From: Micromonospora arborensis
GTDB taxonomy: Bacteria > Actinomycetota > Actinomycetes > Mycobacteriales > Micromonosporaceae
Length of the DNA stretch: 64,000 bases
Assembly (NCBI RefSeq): GCF_003205615.1
Contig: NZ_PYBV01000005.1
Location: 215,123 to 279,122, forward strand
Direction: 5' to 3'
The stretch's first letter is position 1; every line of letters begins with the position of its first letter. Both the position numbers and the translations under genes were made by a program. Below, one piece after another: positions 37,475 through 48,228 of this stretch. The notes beneath the pieces are model-generated. The model had not been told where the DNA came from and ran no database searches. It saw only the letters and a list, made by a program, of their open reading frames with translations.

Positions 37475-40400
37475 GTGCAGATCACGACCCTCGGCCCACT
37501 CGCCGTCGACGGCCAGCCCGTTCGGGGTGAACGGCTCGCCGCCGTGATCCGCGCGCTCGCCGACGCGCGTGGCCGGGCAGTCTCCACGAGCCTGCTCGTG
37601 GACGCCGTGTGGGACGGCGCGTCGCCCGACGACGCGACCGGCGCCGTCCAGGCGCTCGTGTCCCGGGTGCGCCGGCTCGGGCTGGCCGTGGTCGCGGTGC
37701 CGGGCGGATACCGTCTGCCCACCGAGGACGTCACCGTCGACGCGATCGAGGCGCGGGCGCTTGTCGATCAGGCGCGGACCGTGTTGGGCAGCGGCGACGT
37801 CCGCGCCGCCCGCGGCCTGGCCGATCAGGCGCGTGCCCTGTTCCCCGAGGTCCCGGAACTCGTGACCATCGAGGACACCCGCCTGTTCGCGGACGTCGCC
37901 GCGCTGCGCGCGCAGGCGGCACTCGCCGGTGCGGGGTCGTTCGACGAGGCCGACCTGCGCCGGCTCGTCGCGCGGACGCCCCCGGACGAGCCGTCCGCCG
38001 CCCTGCTCGTCCAGGTGCTCGCCGCCCAGGGCCGGGAGGCGGAGGCGCTGGAGGTGGTGGAGCGACTCCGGGCCGAACTGGCCGACCGGTACGGTGCCGA
38101 CCCGTCGCCCGTGGTCGCACAGGTGCATCTGTCGTTGCTGCGCGGCGAACTCACCGCACCGGCCGTCGTGACGCCACCCCGGCAGCCGGCGCGGATCGCC
38201 CTGCCCGCCGCGTGGCGGCGACGGCTGACCGTCCTCGTCGGTCGGGAGCGCGACGTCGAGACCGTGGGCGAGGCGCTCACCGAGGCGGCCCTGGTGACGA
38301 TCGTGGCGACCGGCGGTGCCGGCAAGACCCGCCTGGCCGCCGAGGTGGCCCGGCGCACGGCGGCGGCCGGGCGGCCGGTACGGGTGGTCGAACTCGCCGG
38401 CCTGCGCTCGTCCGACGAGGTGCTGCCCACGGTGCTGGCGGCACTCGGAGGCGCGGACACCGCGGTGGCCGGGGGCAACCTGGGCCTTGAACGGCGGGTC
38501 CTCAATCCCGAGGAACGTCTGCGCGCCGTCGCGCCGGATCTCGACGGACTGATCGTGTTGGACAACTGCGAGCACGTCCTCGACGCGGTGGCCACCGTCG
38601 TCGCGGACCTGCTCGCGGTGACCTCGCCGGAGGTCGCGGTGCTCGCCACGAGTCGGGCCCCGCTGGGCCTGGCCGGCGAGCAGGTCCACCGACTGACCGC
38701 GCTGCCCGACGCCGACGCGCTCGCGCTGATCGAGTCCCGGGCACGGGCCGGTGGCGCGGTGCCGACCTGGGACACGGCACGGACGCTCGCGCTGTGCCAC
38801 CGACTCGACAACCTGCCACTGGCGCTCGAACTGGCCGCCGCACGACTGCGGCACATGCCGATCGACGATGTCCTCGCCGGGCTGACCGACCGGTTCGCGC
38901 TGCTCGACGACGCGCTGCGTGGTCTGCCGGACCGCCACGCGAGCCTGTGGGCGATGGTCGACTGGAGTAGGGAACTTCTCGCCCCCGACGACCGCGCGCT
39001 GCTGCAGCGGATCGCGGTCATTCCCGCGCCGTTCACCGCGGACCTCGCCGCCGCGGTCGCGCAGAGCACGGACGTACGGCGAGGGCTCGCGACGCTCGTC
39101 GAACAGTCCCTGCTGACCCTGGTCGAGGGCGACGGGCCACCCCGCTACCGGATGCTCGAAACCGTCCGCGAGTACGGCGAAGCTCGCCTGGACGCCGCCG
39201 GTGACCGTGTTCCGGCGATGGCGGGCCTGGTCGGTTGGGCCCGGGCGGAGGCCGCCGCGCTCGCCGGCCGCTTCGTCGGCCCCCACCAGGTCGAGGCGCT
39301 CGACCGCTGCGCCGCCGAGCAGGACAACCTGCTCGCGGGCCTGCGGTGGGCACTGGGGCAGGACGACGAGCCCGCCGCCGTCGACGTCACCACCGCGTTG
39401 TTCCACCTCTGGACCGTGCGTGGCCTGCACCTCGAGGTCCTCGCGTGGGCGCGGGCGCTGCTATACGTCGATCACCCGGAGCGGCGACTGCGGTCGGCGA
39501 TCATGCGGGGCCGGGCCAGCGGCCGGCCACTGCCGGACGCCGATCGACTCGCCTGGACGTGCGTGGTGATCAGCGTGAACTCCGGCATCAGTGGCGAGCT
39601 GCGGCTCGCCGCGCTCGCCCGGCGGGCCCTGCGGACGCTCCTGGCCGAGCGGCCCGCCGAGGTGTCGCCCCGGCTGACCGCGCTCGCGTCGGCGTTGCCC
39701 GGCTTCGACACGTCCAATCTGGAGCGGAGCCTCAAGAGCGCGGACGAGATGATCGCGCATCCGGACCCGTACGTGCAGGGACTCGGCCTGTTCGCGCGCG
39801 CGGCGGTACGGGAGAACAGCGGCATGTCGGAGGAATCGATCATCGACGCCGAGCAGGCGTACCACCGCTTCGAGGTCGTCGGTGACCACTGGGGCATGGC
39901 GGTGGCGGCGCAGGCCGCCGGGCACTTCTTCGCCCCGCGCGGTGACGCCCGTTCGACCGAATGGTTGGCGCGCAGCGTCCGCCACATGGATCTTCTCGGC
40001 GCGACGCAGGACGCCCGGTCGGTCCGGGTGATGCTGGACGTGCAACTCGCCGTCGCCGGCGACCCGGAGGCCGAGCGGCGCCTGGGTGAGACCGCCATAC
40101 CAGGCCACGCCGAGCTGACGGACGTCGCGCAGGCACGTCTCGGCCTGGCCCAACTGGCGTGGCAGCGTGAACGCTACGACGACGCGCTCGCCCACGCCGA
40201 CGAGGTGACCCGCACCCTCGCCGGGTGGACCGGGCCGCCGGTGCAGCCGCGCGTCGTGCTCCGGGTCGCGGTGGCGGTCCTCTACCTGCGCGTGGCCGAG
40301 GCACGGCGGACGCCAGGGACCGAGGCCGCCGTCCAGGCCGCCGCGTTGCTGTCGCTCGCTCGCGACGAAGCGCTGGCCTCGAAGGACCTTCCGGTGATCG

Positions 40401-40654
40401 GGGCGTGGGCCTCGGGCGGCGCGGAACTCGCGGCGTGCCGGGAGGACGTCGGCGCCGCCCGCGCGCTGACCGCACTCGCGACGCGCATCGGCACCCACAT
40501 CGAGATGTTCTTCCCCGCCGGGAAGGGCGAACGGCTCAACGCCGCCCTCGGGGACGAGGAGCAGCGTGAGCCGTTGCTGGCCGCGTGGCGCGAGCGTCCG
40601 GTCGCCGCGGCCGTCACCCGGATCCGCGAGCTGATGGACGACTTGCTCGCCTAG
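37475..40654 (+). CDS. AfsR/SARP-like large transcriptional regulator (BTAD, NB-ARC)
   Basis: A 1059-residue regulator. The OmpR-type winged helix (1-85, ITTLGPLAVDGQPV, SLLVDAVWDGASPDDATGAVQALVSRVRRLG) precedes the bacterial transcriptional activation domain (about 95-225), a STAND ATPase with P-loop TGGAGKTRLAAEVA (about 277-290) and Walker B LIVLDNCEHVLDAVA, then a helical repeat (TPR-like) C-terminus. Such proteins act as ATP-dependent activators of secondary metabolism. GTG 37475 is the most plausible start, as the winged helix begins there; upstream residues are unlike protein. It is divergent from the siderophore-interacting gene. Its target may be the exporter next to it, which is convergent. 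Confidence 0.88.
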   Translation: MQITTLGPLAVDGQPVRGERLAAVIRALADARGRAVSTSLLVDAVWDGASPDDATGAVQALVSRVRRLGLAVVAVPGGYRLPTEDVTVDAIEARALVDQARTVLGSGDVRAARGLADQARALFPEVPELVTIEDTRLFADVAALRAQAALAGAGSFDEADLRRLVARTPPDEPSAALLVQVLAAQGREAEALEVVERLRAELADRYGADPSPVVAQVHLSLLRGELTAPAVVTPPRQPARIALPAAWRRRLTVLVGRERDVETVGEALTEAALVTIVATGGAGKTRLAAEVARRTAAAGRPVRVVELAGLRSSDEVLPTVLAALGGADTAVAGGNLGLERRVLNPEERLRAVAPDLDGLIVLDNCEHVLDAVATVVADLLAVTSPEVAVLATSRAPLGLAGEQVHRLTALPDADALALIESRARAGGAVPTWDTARTLALCHRLDNLPLALELAAARLRHMPIDDVLAGLTDRFALLDDALRGLPDRHASLWAMVDWSRELLAPDDRALLQRIAVIPAPFTADLAAAVAQSTDVRRGLATLVEQSLLTLVEGDGPPRYRMLETVREYGEARLDAAGDRVPAMAGLVGWARAEAAALAGRFVGPHQVEALDRCAAEQDNLLAGLRWALGQDDEPAAVDVTTALFHLWTVRGLHLEVLAWARALLYVDHPERRLRSAIMRGRASGRPLPDADRLAWTCVVISVNSGISGELRLAALARRALRTLLAERPAEVSPRLTALASALPGFDTSNLERSLKSADEMIAHPDPYVQGLGLFARAAVRENSGMSEESIIDAEQAYHRFEVVGDHWGMAVAAQAAGHFFAPRGDARSTEWLARSVRHMDLLGATQDARSVRVMLDVQLAVAGDPEAERRLGETAIPGHAELTDVAQARLGLAQLAWQRERYDDALAHADEVTRTLAGWTGPPVQPRVVLRVAVAVLYLRVAEARRTPGTEAAVQAAALLSLARDEALASKDLPVIGAWASGGAELAACREDVGAARALTALATRIGTHIEMFFPAGKGERLNAALGDEEQREPLLAAWRERPVAAAVTRIRELMDDLLA

Positions 40655-40703
40655 GGCCCGTTTCAGAAGGGCGGCCGGCCAGTCCTTCTGAAACGGGCCC
40701 TAG
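40651..40703. terminator. Perfect 20-bp bidirectional hairpin containing the stop codon
   Basis: CTAGGGCCCGTTTCAGAAGG (40651-40670) and its exact complement (40684-40703) frame a 13-base loop. The TAG stop of the regulator gene (40652-40654) lies inside the left arm, and the right arm ends 1 base before the convergent permease gene. Confidence 0.85.
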
Positions 40704-40704
40704 C

Positions 40705-41528
40705 TCAGATCTTCTTTCGGTACGCCCGCAGCGCCAGGGGCATGAACACCGCCACGAAGCCGGCGCACCAGGCGAGCGTCCACCACACGTGGTTGCCCAG
40801 CGGCGTGCCGAGGAACAGTCCGCGTACCGACGCCACCAGGTGGGTCATCGGGTTGACGTCCACGAAGGCCTGCATCCAGCCCGGCAGGGTGTCGGCGCCG
40901 ACGAACACGTTGGACGCGAAGCTCAGCGGCATGATCAGCGCGAACATCACACCCTGCACGGCGCCAGCGGTCCGCACCTTCATCGACACGAGCACCGGCA
41001 GCCAGCTCAGGCAGAGCGCGAACAGCACCGCGAGCAGACAACCGGCGATCGCCCGGAACGGGTCGGTGTCGATCCGGAAACCCATCACGTAGCCGATCGC
41101 GAGGGTCGACACGGTGACGATGACGTACCGGACGACGTCGCCGAGGACCGCGCCGACCAGCGGTGCGGAGCGGGGGATCGGCAACGACCGGAACCGGTCG
41201 AAGATGCCCTTGGCGATGTCGGTGTTGAGGTTGACGCCGATCGCGATGGCACCGGTGGCGATGGTCTGGGCAAGGATGCCGGGCAGCAGGAACTGCAGGT
41301 AGTCGTGGGTGGATCCGGCGACGGCGCCGCCGAAGACGTACACGAAGATGATCAGGAACAGCACCGGTTGCAGGGTGACGTCGATGAGCGCCTCCGGCGT
41401 ACGCCAGGTCTTGATGAGGCTGCGCTTGGCGAGCGCCAACGAGTGCCGGACCAGCCGGAACGGCCGTGGGTTCGGCACGGAGTTCGAGAGCCCGCGGCTT
41501 CTCGTGGGTGGGGCGTCGATCAGAGTGC

Positions 41529-41532
<4 letters not shown>
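40705..41532 (-). CDS. ABC-2 type permease (DrrB-like)
   Basis: A 275-residue permease with six membrane helices. SLIKTWRTPEALIDVTLQPVLFLIIFVYVFGG at the N-terminus and MPLSFASNVFVGADTLPGWMQAFVDVNPMTHLVASVRGLFLG near the end are DrrB/daunorubicin-exporter signatures. It forms the membrane part of a drug or lipid exporter with the ATPase encoded just before it. Start ATG 41532 overlaps that gene by 4 bp (ATGA). The exported compound is unknown. Confidence 0.92.
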
Positions 41533-42509
<977 letters not shown>

Positions 42510-42590
42510 GTCCCAGAGTGTGCTCGGGCCGGCTGACACCGCCCCGACACGCCACCGACATCGCCACCGACACGACCCGCCCGCGTACAG

Positions 42591-42624
42591 ACCGGCCGGG
42601 CTCCCGGTGGGGAGCCCGGCCGGT
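42591..42624. terminator. Hairpin terminator after the methyltransferase gene
   Basis: A perfect 15-bp stem (ACCGGCCGGGCTCCC and complement) with GGTG loop. It is the likely end of the long minus-strand operon beginning at 51196. Confidence 0.75.
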
Positions 42625-42724
42625 GCGGTCGAGGCCGTCGTAGAGCTGTCCGGCTCAGCGGGGGGCGTGCTGGGCGGGAGAGGTACGGACGGCGCGACCG
42701 CGCTCCGCGCGGTGGTCCACCTGC

Positions 42725-43528
42725 TCAGCTCGGTAGGCGGCCCCGCGTGGAGACGAAGTGGTACGACATGACGGCGAAGCCGGGGTCACGGACCAGCCGC
42801 CGGAAGGCGTTCAGTTGGTCGGGCGACAGCCCCGCCGCGAGCAGGTCCGGCTCCAACTGGCGGGAGTTCGTCTCGTAGAGCGACGCCCCGGTCGAACCAC
42901 CGGCCCAGCTCTGCGAGTGGGTGATGGTGTCCACCTCGGTCAGACCGGCGAGGGTCATCTCGGTGTGCACGTCCTGTGCCCAGCCCAGGTCGGCGCCGTG
43001 CTCCTGCAGGACACCCATTATGGCGTCCATGACCTGCGCGAAGAGCTTCGCGGCGTCGTCGTTCGGCGCGGTCAACACCCGTTGCGGCGCGGTGCAGTCG
43101 AACTCCTCGACCACCAGCCACCCGCCGGGGGCCAGCGCGCCGGTGAGCGTGCGGAGCACCCGCCGTCGTTCGGGGAGATGCAGCAGCACCAGCCGGGCGT
43201 GGATCAGGTCGAACGCGTCCCCGGGTGGCGGCTCGGTGCGCACGTCGTGCCGGCGTACGTGCAGGTTGCCCTTCGCCACCAGGTGCGCCGGGTCGATGTC
43301 GGTGGCCAGCACCTGACCGGTGTCGCCGATCGCGCGGGCGATCCGGCGGGCAATCGAGCCGCCACCCGCCCCGACCTCCCAGCAGGTGGCCCCCGGTCGC
43401 AGCACCGCGTGGGCGAGGCGGCGCGTCGTGATCGGATCCAGGAAGGACTCCAGCGCGTGCATCTGGGGAACAGCGTCGGGTGCGCCGTTGTCGAACGTGT
43501 ACGTGCTGTCGCTCGTAGCGGTTGTCAT
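42725..43528 (-). CDS. Class I SAM-dependent methyltransferase
   Basis: A 267-residue methyltransferase. Motif I is CWEVGAGGGSIARRIARAIG (about 49-68), the acidic loop is VLATDIDP, motif II is FDLIHARLVLLHLPERRRVL, and motif III is LAPGGWLVVEEFD. The substrate is unknown. GAGAGG precedes the ATG at 43528. It begins 32 bases after the stop of the LivF gene and is the last gene before a strong hairpin, so it looks like the final member of the transporter operon. Confidence 0.88.
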   Translation of the reverse strand: MTTATSDSTYTFDNGAPDAVPQMHALESFLDPITTRRLAHAVLRPGATCWEVGAGGGSIARRIARAIGDTGQVLATDIDPAHLVAKGNLHVRRHDVRTEPPPGDAFDLIHARLVLLHLPERRRVLRTLTGALAPGGWLVVEEFDCTAPQRVLTAPNDDAAKLFAQVMDAIMGVLQEHGADLGWAQDVHTEMTLAGLTEVDTITHSQSWAGGSTGASLYETNSRQLEPDLLAAGLSPDQLNAFRRLVRDPGFAVMSYHFVSTRGRLPS

Positions 43529-43560
43529 CGGTGTCCACCTCTCCGAGGGGGTTCAGGTGA

Positions 43561-44331
43561 CTACGGGGTGTCGGCCCAGAGCCGAGGGCCTGGTCGGTTG
43601 GCCGGGGGTGGCGGGACGGCGGCGACGCTCAACATCGCCGCCAGTGGGGCCGGATCGACGCGGGCCTCGCCGGTCGGCCGGTCGTAGATGACCCGGCCGT
43701 ACTCCAGCACCGCCACCCGGTCCGCGATCTCGATCGCGTACTGGAGTTGCTGCTCCACGAGCAGCACGGTCAGGCCGTCGGCGGCGAGGGCGCTGATGAG
43801 CCCACGGACCCGCGCCGCCAGGTCGGGAGAGAGACCCTCACACGGTTCGTCGAGCAGCAGCACCCGTGGCTGACCGAGGAGCGCGCGGGCTATCGCCAGC
43901 ATCTGCTGCTCGCCGCCGGAGAGTTCGCAGCCACGGTGGCGCAGCCGCTCCGCCAGCCTCGGCAGCAGTTCGAGGATCCGGGCCACCGTCCAGCCCTCGC
44001 TGCCGGCGGTCGCGGCCCGCCAGGGTGCGGCTGCCAGGACCAGGTGTTCGGCCACGGTCAAGCGGGAGAAGACCCGCCGGCCCTGCGGAACGAGGCCGAC
44101 TCCGGACTGCGCGATCCGGTGCGGTTGCCGGCCGGCGACGTGCACGCCGCCGATCTCGATGCGACCGCTGCTGGCGGGTACCAGCCCGGCGATGGTGTGC
44201 ACGAGGGTGCTCTTGCCCGCCCCGTTGCGGCCCACCACGGCCTGGATGCTGCCAGGCTGCACCCGGAAGCTGACCTCGTGCAGCACGATCCCCCCGGCGT
44301 AGCCGGCACACAGGCGCTCCACACACAGCAT
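43561..44331 (-). CDS. livF: Branched-chain amino-acid-type ABC ATPase LivF
   Basis: A 256-residue ATPase. Walker A GRNGAGKST, FSRLTVAEHLVLA, signature LSGGEQQMLAIARALLG, Walker B VLLLDEPCEGLSPDLA, switch LLVEQQL. It has the LivF fold that pairs with LivG to power a HAAT-family importer. Its start overlaps the LivG stop by one base (TGATG). The substrate is set by the binding protein at 46983-48176. Confidence 0.92.
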   Translation of the reverse strand: MLCVERLCAGYAGGIVLHEVSFRVQPGSIQAVVGRNGAGKSTLVHTIAGLVPASSGRIEIGGVHVAGRQPHRIAQSGVGLVPQGRRVFSRLTVAEHLVLAAAPWRAATAGSEGWTVARILELLPRLAERLRHRGCELSGGEQQMLAIARALLGQPRVLLLDEPCEGLSPDLAARVRGLISALAADGLTVLLVEQQLQYAIEIADRVAVLEYGRVIYDRPTGEARVDPAPLAAMLSVAAVPPPPANRPGPRLWADTP

Positions 44332-45074
44332 CAGGCCACCCCGTCGGCGTAGGCCTGCCGTACCAGCGGCGAGGTGCGGATCTCGTCCGGTGTACCGGCG
44401 GCCAACGTCTGGCCGTCACGCAGCACGGTGACCGTGTCGGAGAGGGCGTACACCAGGTCCAGTCGATGTTCGACCAGCAGCACGGCGATCGCCCTGGGCA
44501 GCGCCCGGAGCAGGTCGACCAGCCGGCCTACCTCGTTGGCGGACAGTCCCGCGGCAGGTTCGTCGAGCAGCAGCAGGCGGGGGCTACCGGCAAGGGCCAT
44601 CGCGATCTCCAACTGGCGTCGTTGCCCATGTGCGAGGTGCCCGGCGGGCACCGCCGCGACGTCGGCGAGGCCCATCCGCTCCAGCAGCGGGCCTGCCCGG
44701 TGTTGCGCGGTGCGCCGGCGTCCGCCGGACCACCACCTACGGCGCGGGACGACCCGTGGCAGCGCGGCCACCACGACGTTCTCCGTCGCGGTGAGCGTCG
44801 GAAAGACCGCTGGTCGTTGGTGTATCCGGTTGATGCCTCGGCGGGCCCGTGCCGCCGGGCCGAGCCGACTGATGTCCCGTCCAGCGAAACGCACAGTGCC
44901 GCGCTGTGGCTTCGTGGCGCCGCCGATCACGTCCAGAAGGGTCGTCTTGCCGGCTCCGTTGGGGCCGATCAGGGCGTGCCGCTGGCCCTCGTGGATGGAC
45001 AGGTCGACGCCGGCGAGTGCGGTGAGCGAGCCGTACCGCACGCTTACCTCCTCGGCGCTGAGCAGGGGGTTCAT
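44331..45074 (-). CDS. livG: Branched-chain amino-acid-type ABC ATPase LivG
   Basis: A 247-residue ATPase. Walker A GPNGAGKTTLLDVIGG, INRIHQRPAVFPTLTATENV, signature LAHGQRRQLEIAMALAG, Walker B LLLLDEPAAGLSANEVG and switch VLLVEHRLDLV. The signature has H instead of the first S of LSGGQ, a tolerated LivG variation. Its ATG overlaps the LivM stop by 4 bp. Confidence 0.92.
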   Translation of the reverse strand: MNPLLSAEEVSVRYGSLTALAGVDLSIHEGQRHALIGPNGAGKTTLLDVIGGATKPQRGTVRFAGRDISRLGPAARARRGINRIHQRPAVFPTLTATENVVVAALPRVVPRRRWWSGGRRRTAQHRAGPLLERMGLADVAAVPAGHLAHGQRRQLEIAMALAGSPRLLLLDEPAAGLSANEVGRLVDLLRALPRAIAVLLVEHRLDLVYALSDTVTVLRDGQTLAAGTPDEIRTSPLVRQAYADGVA

Positions 45075-46090
45075 GCGCGTAGTTCCGGTACCGTCGCAGC
45101 GTCACGGGCGGGCGGCGCCTGCGGGTGGCTCGGCGCGGCGCTCGACGCGCGCAGCCGGACCCGGGCCCGGTTGACGCCGCTGGGCAGCAGGTAGACCGTC
45201 GCCACGAACAGCGCTCCCAGCACCAGTGGCGCGTGGCCGGGCAGCACCCCGAACAGCCAGTCCCGAACGGCGATGACGAGCGCCGCGCCCACCAGGGCGC
45301 CGCCGATCGAGGCGGTGCCACCGATGACGACACCGAGCAACAGCAGCGCGGACGTGTCGAAGCCGAAGTCGGCGGGGGAGATGTACTGCTGGGCGACGAC
45401 CAGCAGCGAGCCGGCGCCGCCGGCTATCGCCCCGGCGGCGATGTGCGCGCCGGACACGTGCAGCGGCACGCGGTGCCCGCTGGCCCGCAACCGTGTCTCG
45501 TCGTCCCGACCGGCACGCAGCAGCAGCCCGGCCCGGGTCCGCAGCAGTAACAGCGCCGCGCCGACCAACGTGGCCACGACGACCAGGGTGTACAGGTAAC
45601 GCGCCTGGTCGCTGGCCAGGGGCGGGAGCCCCCAGAAGGGGCGGACCGCGGGCATGCCGGCCAACCCGTCCGTGCCACCGGTAACCGACCGCCACCGACC
45701 GAGAATGGTCACGACGAGTTCACCGATGGCCAGCGTGATCATCAGGACGATCACCCCCCGGGCGTGGACGACGAGCGGCACGGTCAGCGCGGCCAGCACC
45801 GCCCCGGCACCCGCCGCGACGGCGAGCTGCACGACGCCGACGTCGGAGATCCGGCTGCCGACCACGACACAGGCGTAGGCGCCCGCCGCGTACGGTGCGG
45901 TCTGGCCGAGGGTGGGCATGCCGGCGACGCCGGTGAGCAGGGCCACGCTCACCCCGACCAGCGCAAGCGCCAGCGTCCGGGCGAGGATCGCTGTCGTGTA
46001 GTCGTCGACCACCCAGGGCGCCACGACCAGACCGGCCAGGACGAGCGCCGCGACAGCGCCTCGTGCTCGGCGGATCACCTCGTCCCTCAT
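45071..46090 (-). CDS. livM: Branched-chain amino-acid-type ABC permease LivM
   Basis: A 339-residue permease with about nine membrane helices: ALVGVSVALLTGVAGMPTLGQTAPYAAGAYACVV, VVTILGRWRSVTGGTDGLAGMP, and the coupling loop LRASGHRVPLHVSGAHIAAGAIAGGAGSLL. It forms the pore with LivH. ATG 46090 overlaps the LivH stop (ATGA); the in-frame ATG at 46102 is less likely. Confidence 0.92.
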   Translation of the reverse strand: MRDEVIRRARGAVAALVLAGLVVAPWVVDDYTTAILARTLALALVGVSVALLTGVAGMPTLGQTAPYAAGAYACVVVGSRISDVGVVQLAVAAGAGAVLAALTVPLVVHARGVIVLMITLAIGELVVTILGRWRSVTGGTDGLAGMPAVRPFWGLPPLASDQARYLYTLVVVATLVGAALLLLRTRAGLLLRAGRDDETRLRASGHRVPLHVSGAHIAAGAIAGGAGSLLVVAQQYISPADFGFDTSALLLLGVVIGGTASIGGALVGAALVIAVRDWLFGVLPGHAPLVLGALFVATVYLLPSGVNRARVRLRASSAAPSHPQAPPARDAATVPELRA

Positions 46091-46986
46091 GTCGCCCCCC
46101 ATCGGCTGGCCAGGCCACGCGCCCGCACGGCCAACACGGCCGCCATGGCGGCGAACAGCAGGAACGGCGCGGCGGACGGCAGTAGCGCCACCCCCAGCGT
46201 CTGGATCTCGCCGATCGCGAGCGCGGCCAACAGGGTGCCGGCCATGGACCCGAGACCACCGAGGACCACGACCACCAGGGACAGCAGCAGCACGGTGTCG
46301 GCGGTGTCCGTGCCGGGGCCGATGATGGGCGCGCCCAGGACCCCGGCCGCGCCGGCCAGCGCGCCGGCGGCGGCGAGCACGCCGGCTCGGATCCGTGCGG
46401 GACTCACGCCCAGACAGGCGACCATCTCGGCGTCGTCGACGGCCGCCCGCACCAGCATCCCGGCCCTGGTCCGCCGCACCACGAGGTAGAGCGCGGCGGC
46501 GATCGCCGCGGCGACGACGATGAAGACCAACCGGTACGCGGCGTAGCGGTGGCCGGCGACCACCACCGACCCTTCCAGGGCAGCGGGCACCCGGACCTGC
46601 GGATCGTCGGGCCCGAAGCCGGCGACGAGCAGGCTGCCGCCGGCCAGTGCCACCCCGAACGTCAGCAGCGCCTGGGTCAGGTGGTTACCGGTGGCGACCG
46701 GGGTGAGCAGGCCGGCCAGCAGCACACCCGCCGCGCCGGCTGCCAACACACCGACCGCCAGCGCCAGCGCCAGGCTCGCCCAGCCGCCGTCGAGCAACGC
46801 CGCGGCGGTGTACCCGCCGATCGCGTAGAGCGTGCCGTGCGCCAGGTTGAGGATGTTGGCGACGCCGAAACAGAAGACCAGGCCCGACGCGGCGACGAAC
46901 ACGAGCAGCCCGTAGGCGACTCCGTCCAGCGCCGGGATCACGTACGGGTCGATCCGGTTCGTGCCGGCCGCCACCACCGCCATCAT
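46087..46986 (-). CDS. livH: Branched-chain amino-acid-type ABC permease LivH
   Basis: A 299-residue permease with about eight membrane helices, including FVAASGLVFCFGVANILNLAHGTLYAIGGY, the usual LivH start, and RAAVDDAEMVACLGVSPARIRAGVLAAAGALAGAAG, the coupling loop. The start ATGATG at 46986 overlaps the binding-protein stop by 4 bp. Confidence 0.92.
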   Translation of the reverse strand: MMAVVAAGTNRIDPYVIPALDGVAYGLLVFVAASGLVFCFGVANILNLAHGTLYAIGGYTAAALLDGGWASLALALAVGVLAAGAAGVLLAGLLTPVATGNHLTQALLTFGVALAGGSLLVAGFGPDDPQVRVPAALEGSVVVAGHRYAAYRLVFIVVAAAIAAALYLVVRRTRAGMLVRAAVDDAEMVACLGVSPARIRAGVLAAAGALAGAAGVLGAPIIGPGTDTADTVLLLSLVVVVLGGLGSMAGTLLAALAIGEIQTLGVALLPSAAPFLLFAAMAAVLAVRARGLASRWGAT

Positions 46987-48176
46987 CGGCCGACGGTCGC
47001 GAGGTCACCCACGACGGTGTTGGACAGCGCCCGGCCGTCCTGGCGGACCTGCCGCAGGTACCACTTCTGCACGGGGGAGTGGGTGGTGGTGGAGAACTGC
47101 CAGGTGCCACGCGGGCTAGCGATTTGCCCGAGCTGCCCGATGGCCGTGTTGATGGCCTCCGGAGTCGGGTCGCTCCCGGCGGCGCCGATCGCCCGGTCCA
47201 GCACCGCCGCCGCGTCGTACGAGGCGAGTGCGTACGTCGTCGGCGAACCGTCGTGCTTGGCCTTCCACGCCGCGACGAAGGCGCGGTTCTCCGCGTTGTC
47301 CAGGTCGGGCGAGTAGTTGAGCACCGAGAAGATGTCCCGGGCGGCGTCGCCCTGCGCGTTGAGCACCCCGCCCTCGGTGAGGAAACCGGCCGCGTACAGC
47401 GGGACGTCCTTGATCTCGGACTGCGCGTACTGCTTCACGAAGTCGACGGCCGCGCTGCCGGCGTAGAAGGTGTAGACGGCCGCCGCGCCGGAGGCCTTGA
47501 TGCGGGCGAAGTACGGAGTGAAGTTGGTGGTGGCCGGGAACGGGGTGAAGGTCGTCTTGCCGTCGGAGTTCGCGAGCTTCCCGCCGATCTTCACGAACGT
47601 GTCGGTGAAACCACGAAGCTCGTCCCAGCCGCCCTGGTAGTCCGGGCCGATCGCGTACACGGAGCCCTGCACGGTGTCGCGGACGTGCTGGGCGATCGCC
47701 TCCCCCGGCTCGTCGGAGAGGTACGAGGTGTGCCAGACCCGGGAGACGTCCTTGAGCTCGGGTCGGCCGTTGGAACCGACGAGCGGCACCTTGGTCTCCT
47801 CGAGCAGGGGAGTGACCCCGGCGACCGAACCACCGCCGACGATGCCGGTGAGCGCGGCCACCCGGTCCTGCTTGAGCAGTTTGGTCGCCGCCGGGACCGC
47901 GGTCTGGGCACCGTTGCCCTCGTCCGCGACGACGAGGTCGACCCGTCGACCGCCGAGTTTGCCGTCGTGGGTGTCCAGGTAGAGCTGGAAGCCGTCGCGG
48001 ATCTCCGTACCGACGGACTGGTACGTCCCGGACAGCGACGCGAGCAGGCCGACCTTTATCGAGCCGCTGGCGCTCGGGCCCGGCCCGTCATCGCCGCAGG
48101 CGGTGCCGACGGTCAGCACGACCGCGAGCAGTGTGGCGCCGAGGGCACGGCTGTGCCAAGGGGTGGTGTGAGGCAT
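46983..48176 (-). CDS. Substrate-binding lipoprotein of a Liv-type ABC importer
   Basis: A 397-residue periplasmic-binding-type lipoprotein (type I fold, LivK family). It has lipobox VGTAC and SIKVGLLASLSGTYQSVGTEIRDGFQLYLD as the family start. The middle is typical (AALTGIVGGGSVAGVTPLLEETKVPLVGS), as is the end (YDAAAVLDRAIGAAGS..PEAINTAIGQLG). Such proteins bind branched-chain amino acids, amides, urea or aromatic acids, and the substrate cannot be told. It starts 52 bases after the roadblock gene, with CTGGAG before the ATG. Confidence 0.9.
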   Translation of the reverse strand: MPHTTPWHSRALGATLLAVVLTVGTACGDDGPGPSASGSIKVGLLASLSGTYQSVGTEIRDGFQLYLDTHDGKLGGRRVDLVVADEGNGAQTAVPAATKLLKQDRVAALTGIVGGGSVAGVTPLLEETKVPLVGSNGRPELKDVSRVWHTSYLSDEPGEAIAQHVRDTVQGSVYAIGPDYQGGWDELRGFTDTFVKIGGKLANSDGKTTFTPFPATTNFTPYFARIKASGAAAVYTFYAGSAAVDFVKQYAQSEIKDVPLYAAGFLTEGGVLNAQGDAARDIFSVLNYSPDLDNAENRAFVAAWKAKHDGSPTTYALASYDAAAVLDRAIGAAGSDPTPEAINTAIGQLGQIASPRGTWQFSTTTHSPVQKWYLRQVRQDGRALSNTVVGDLATVGR

Positions 48177-48228
48177 GTCTGTTTCTCCAGGGGAAGGATG
48201 GGACTCCGGCGTGGGGGCGCCGGGGCTG

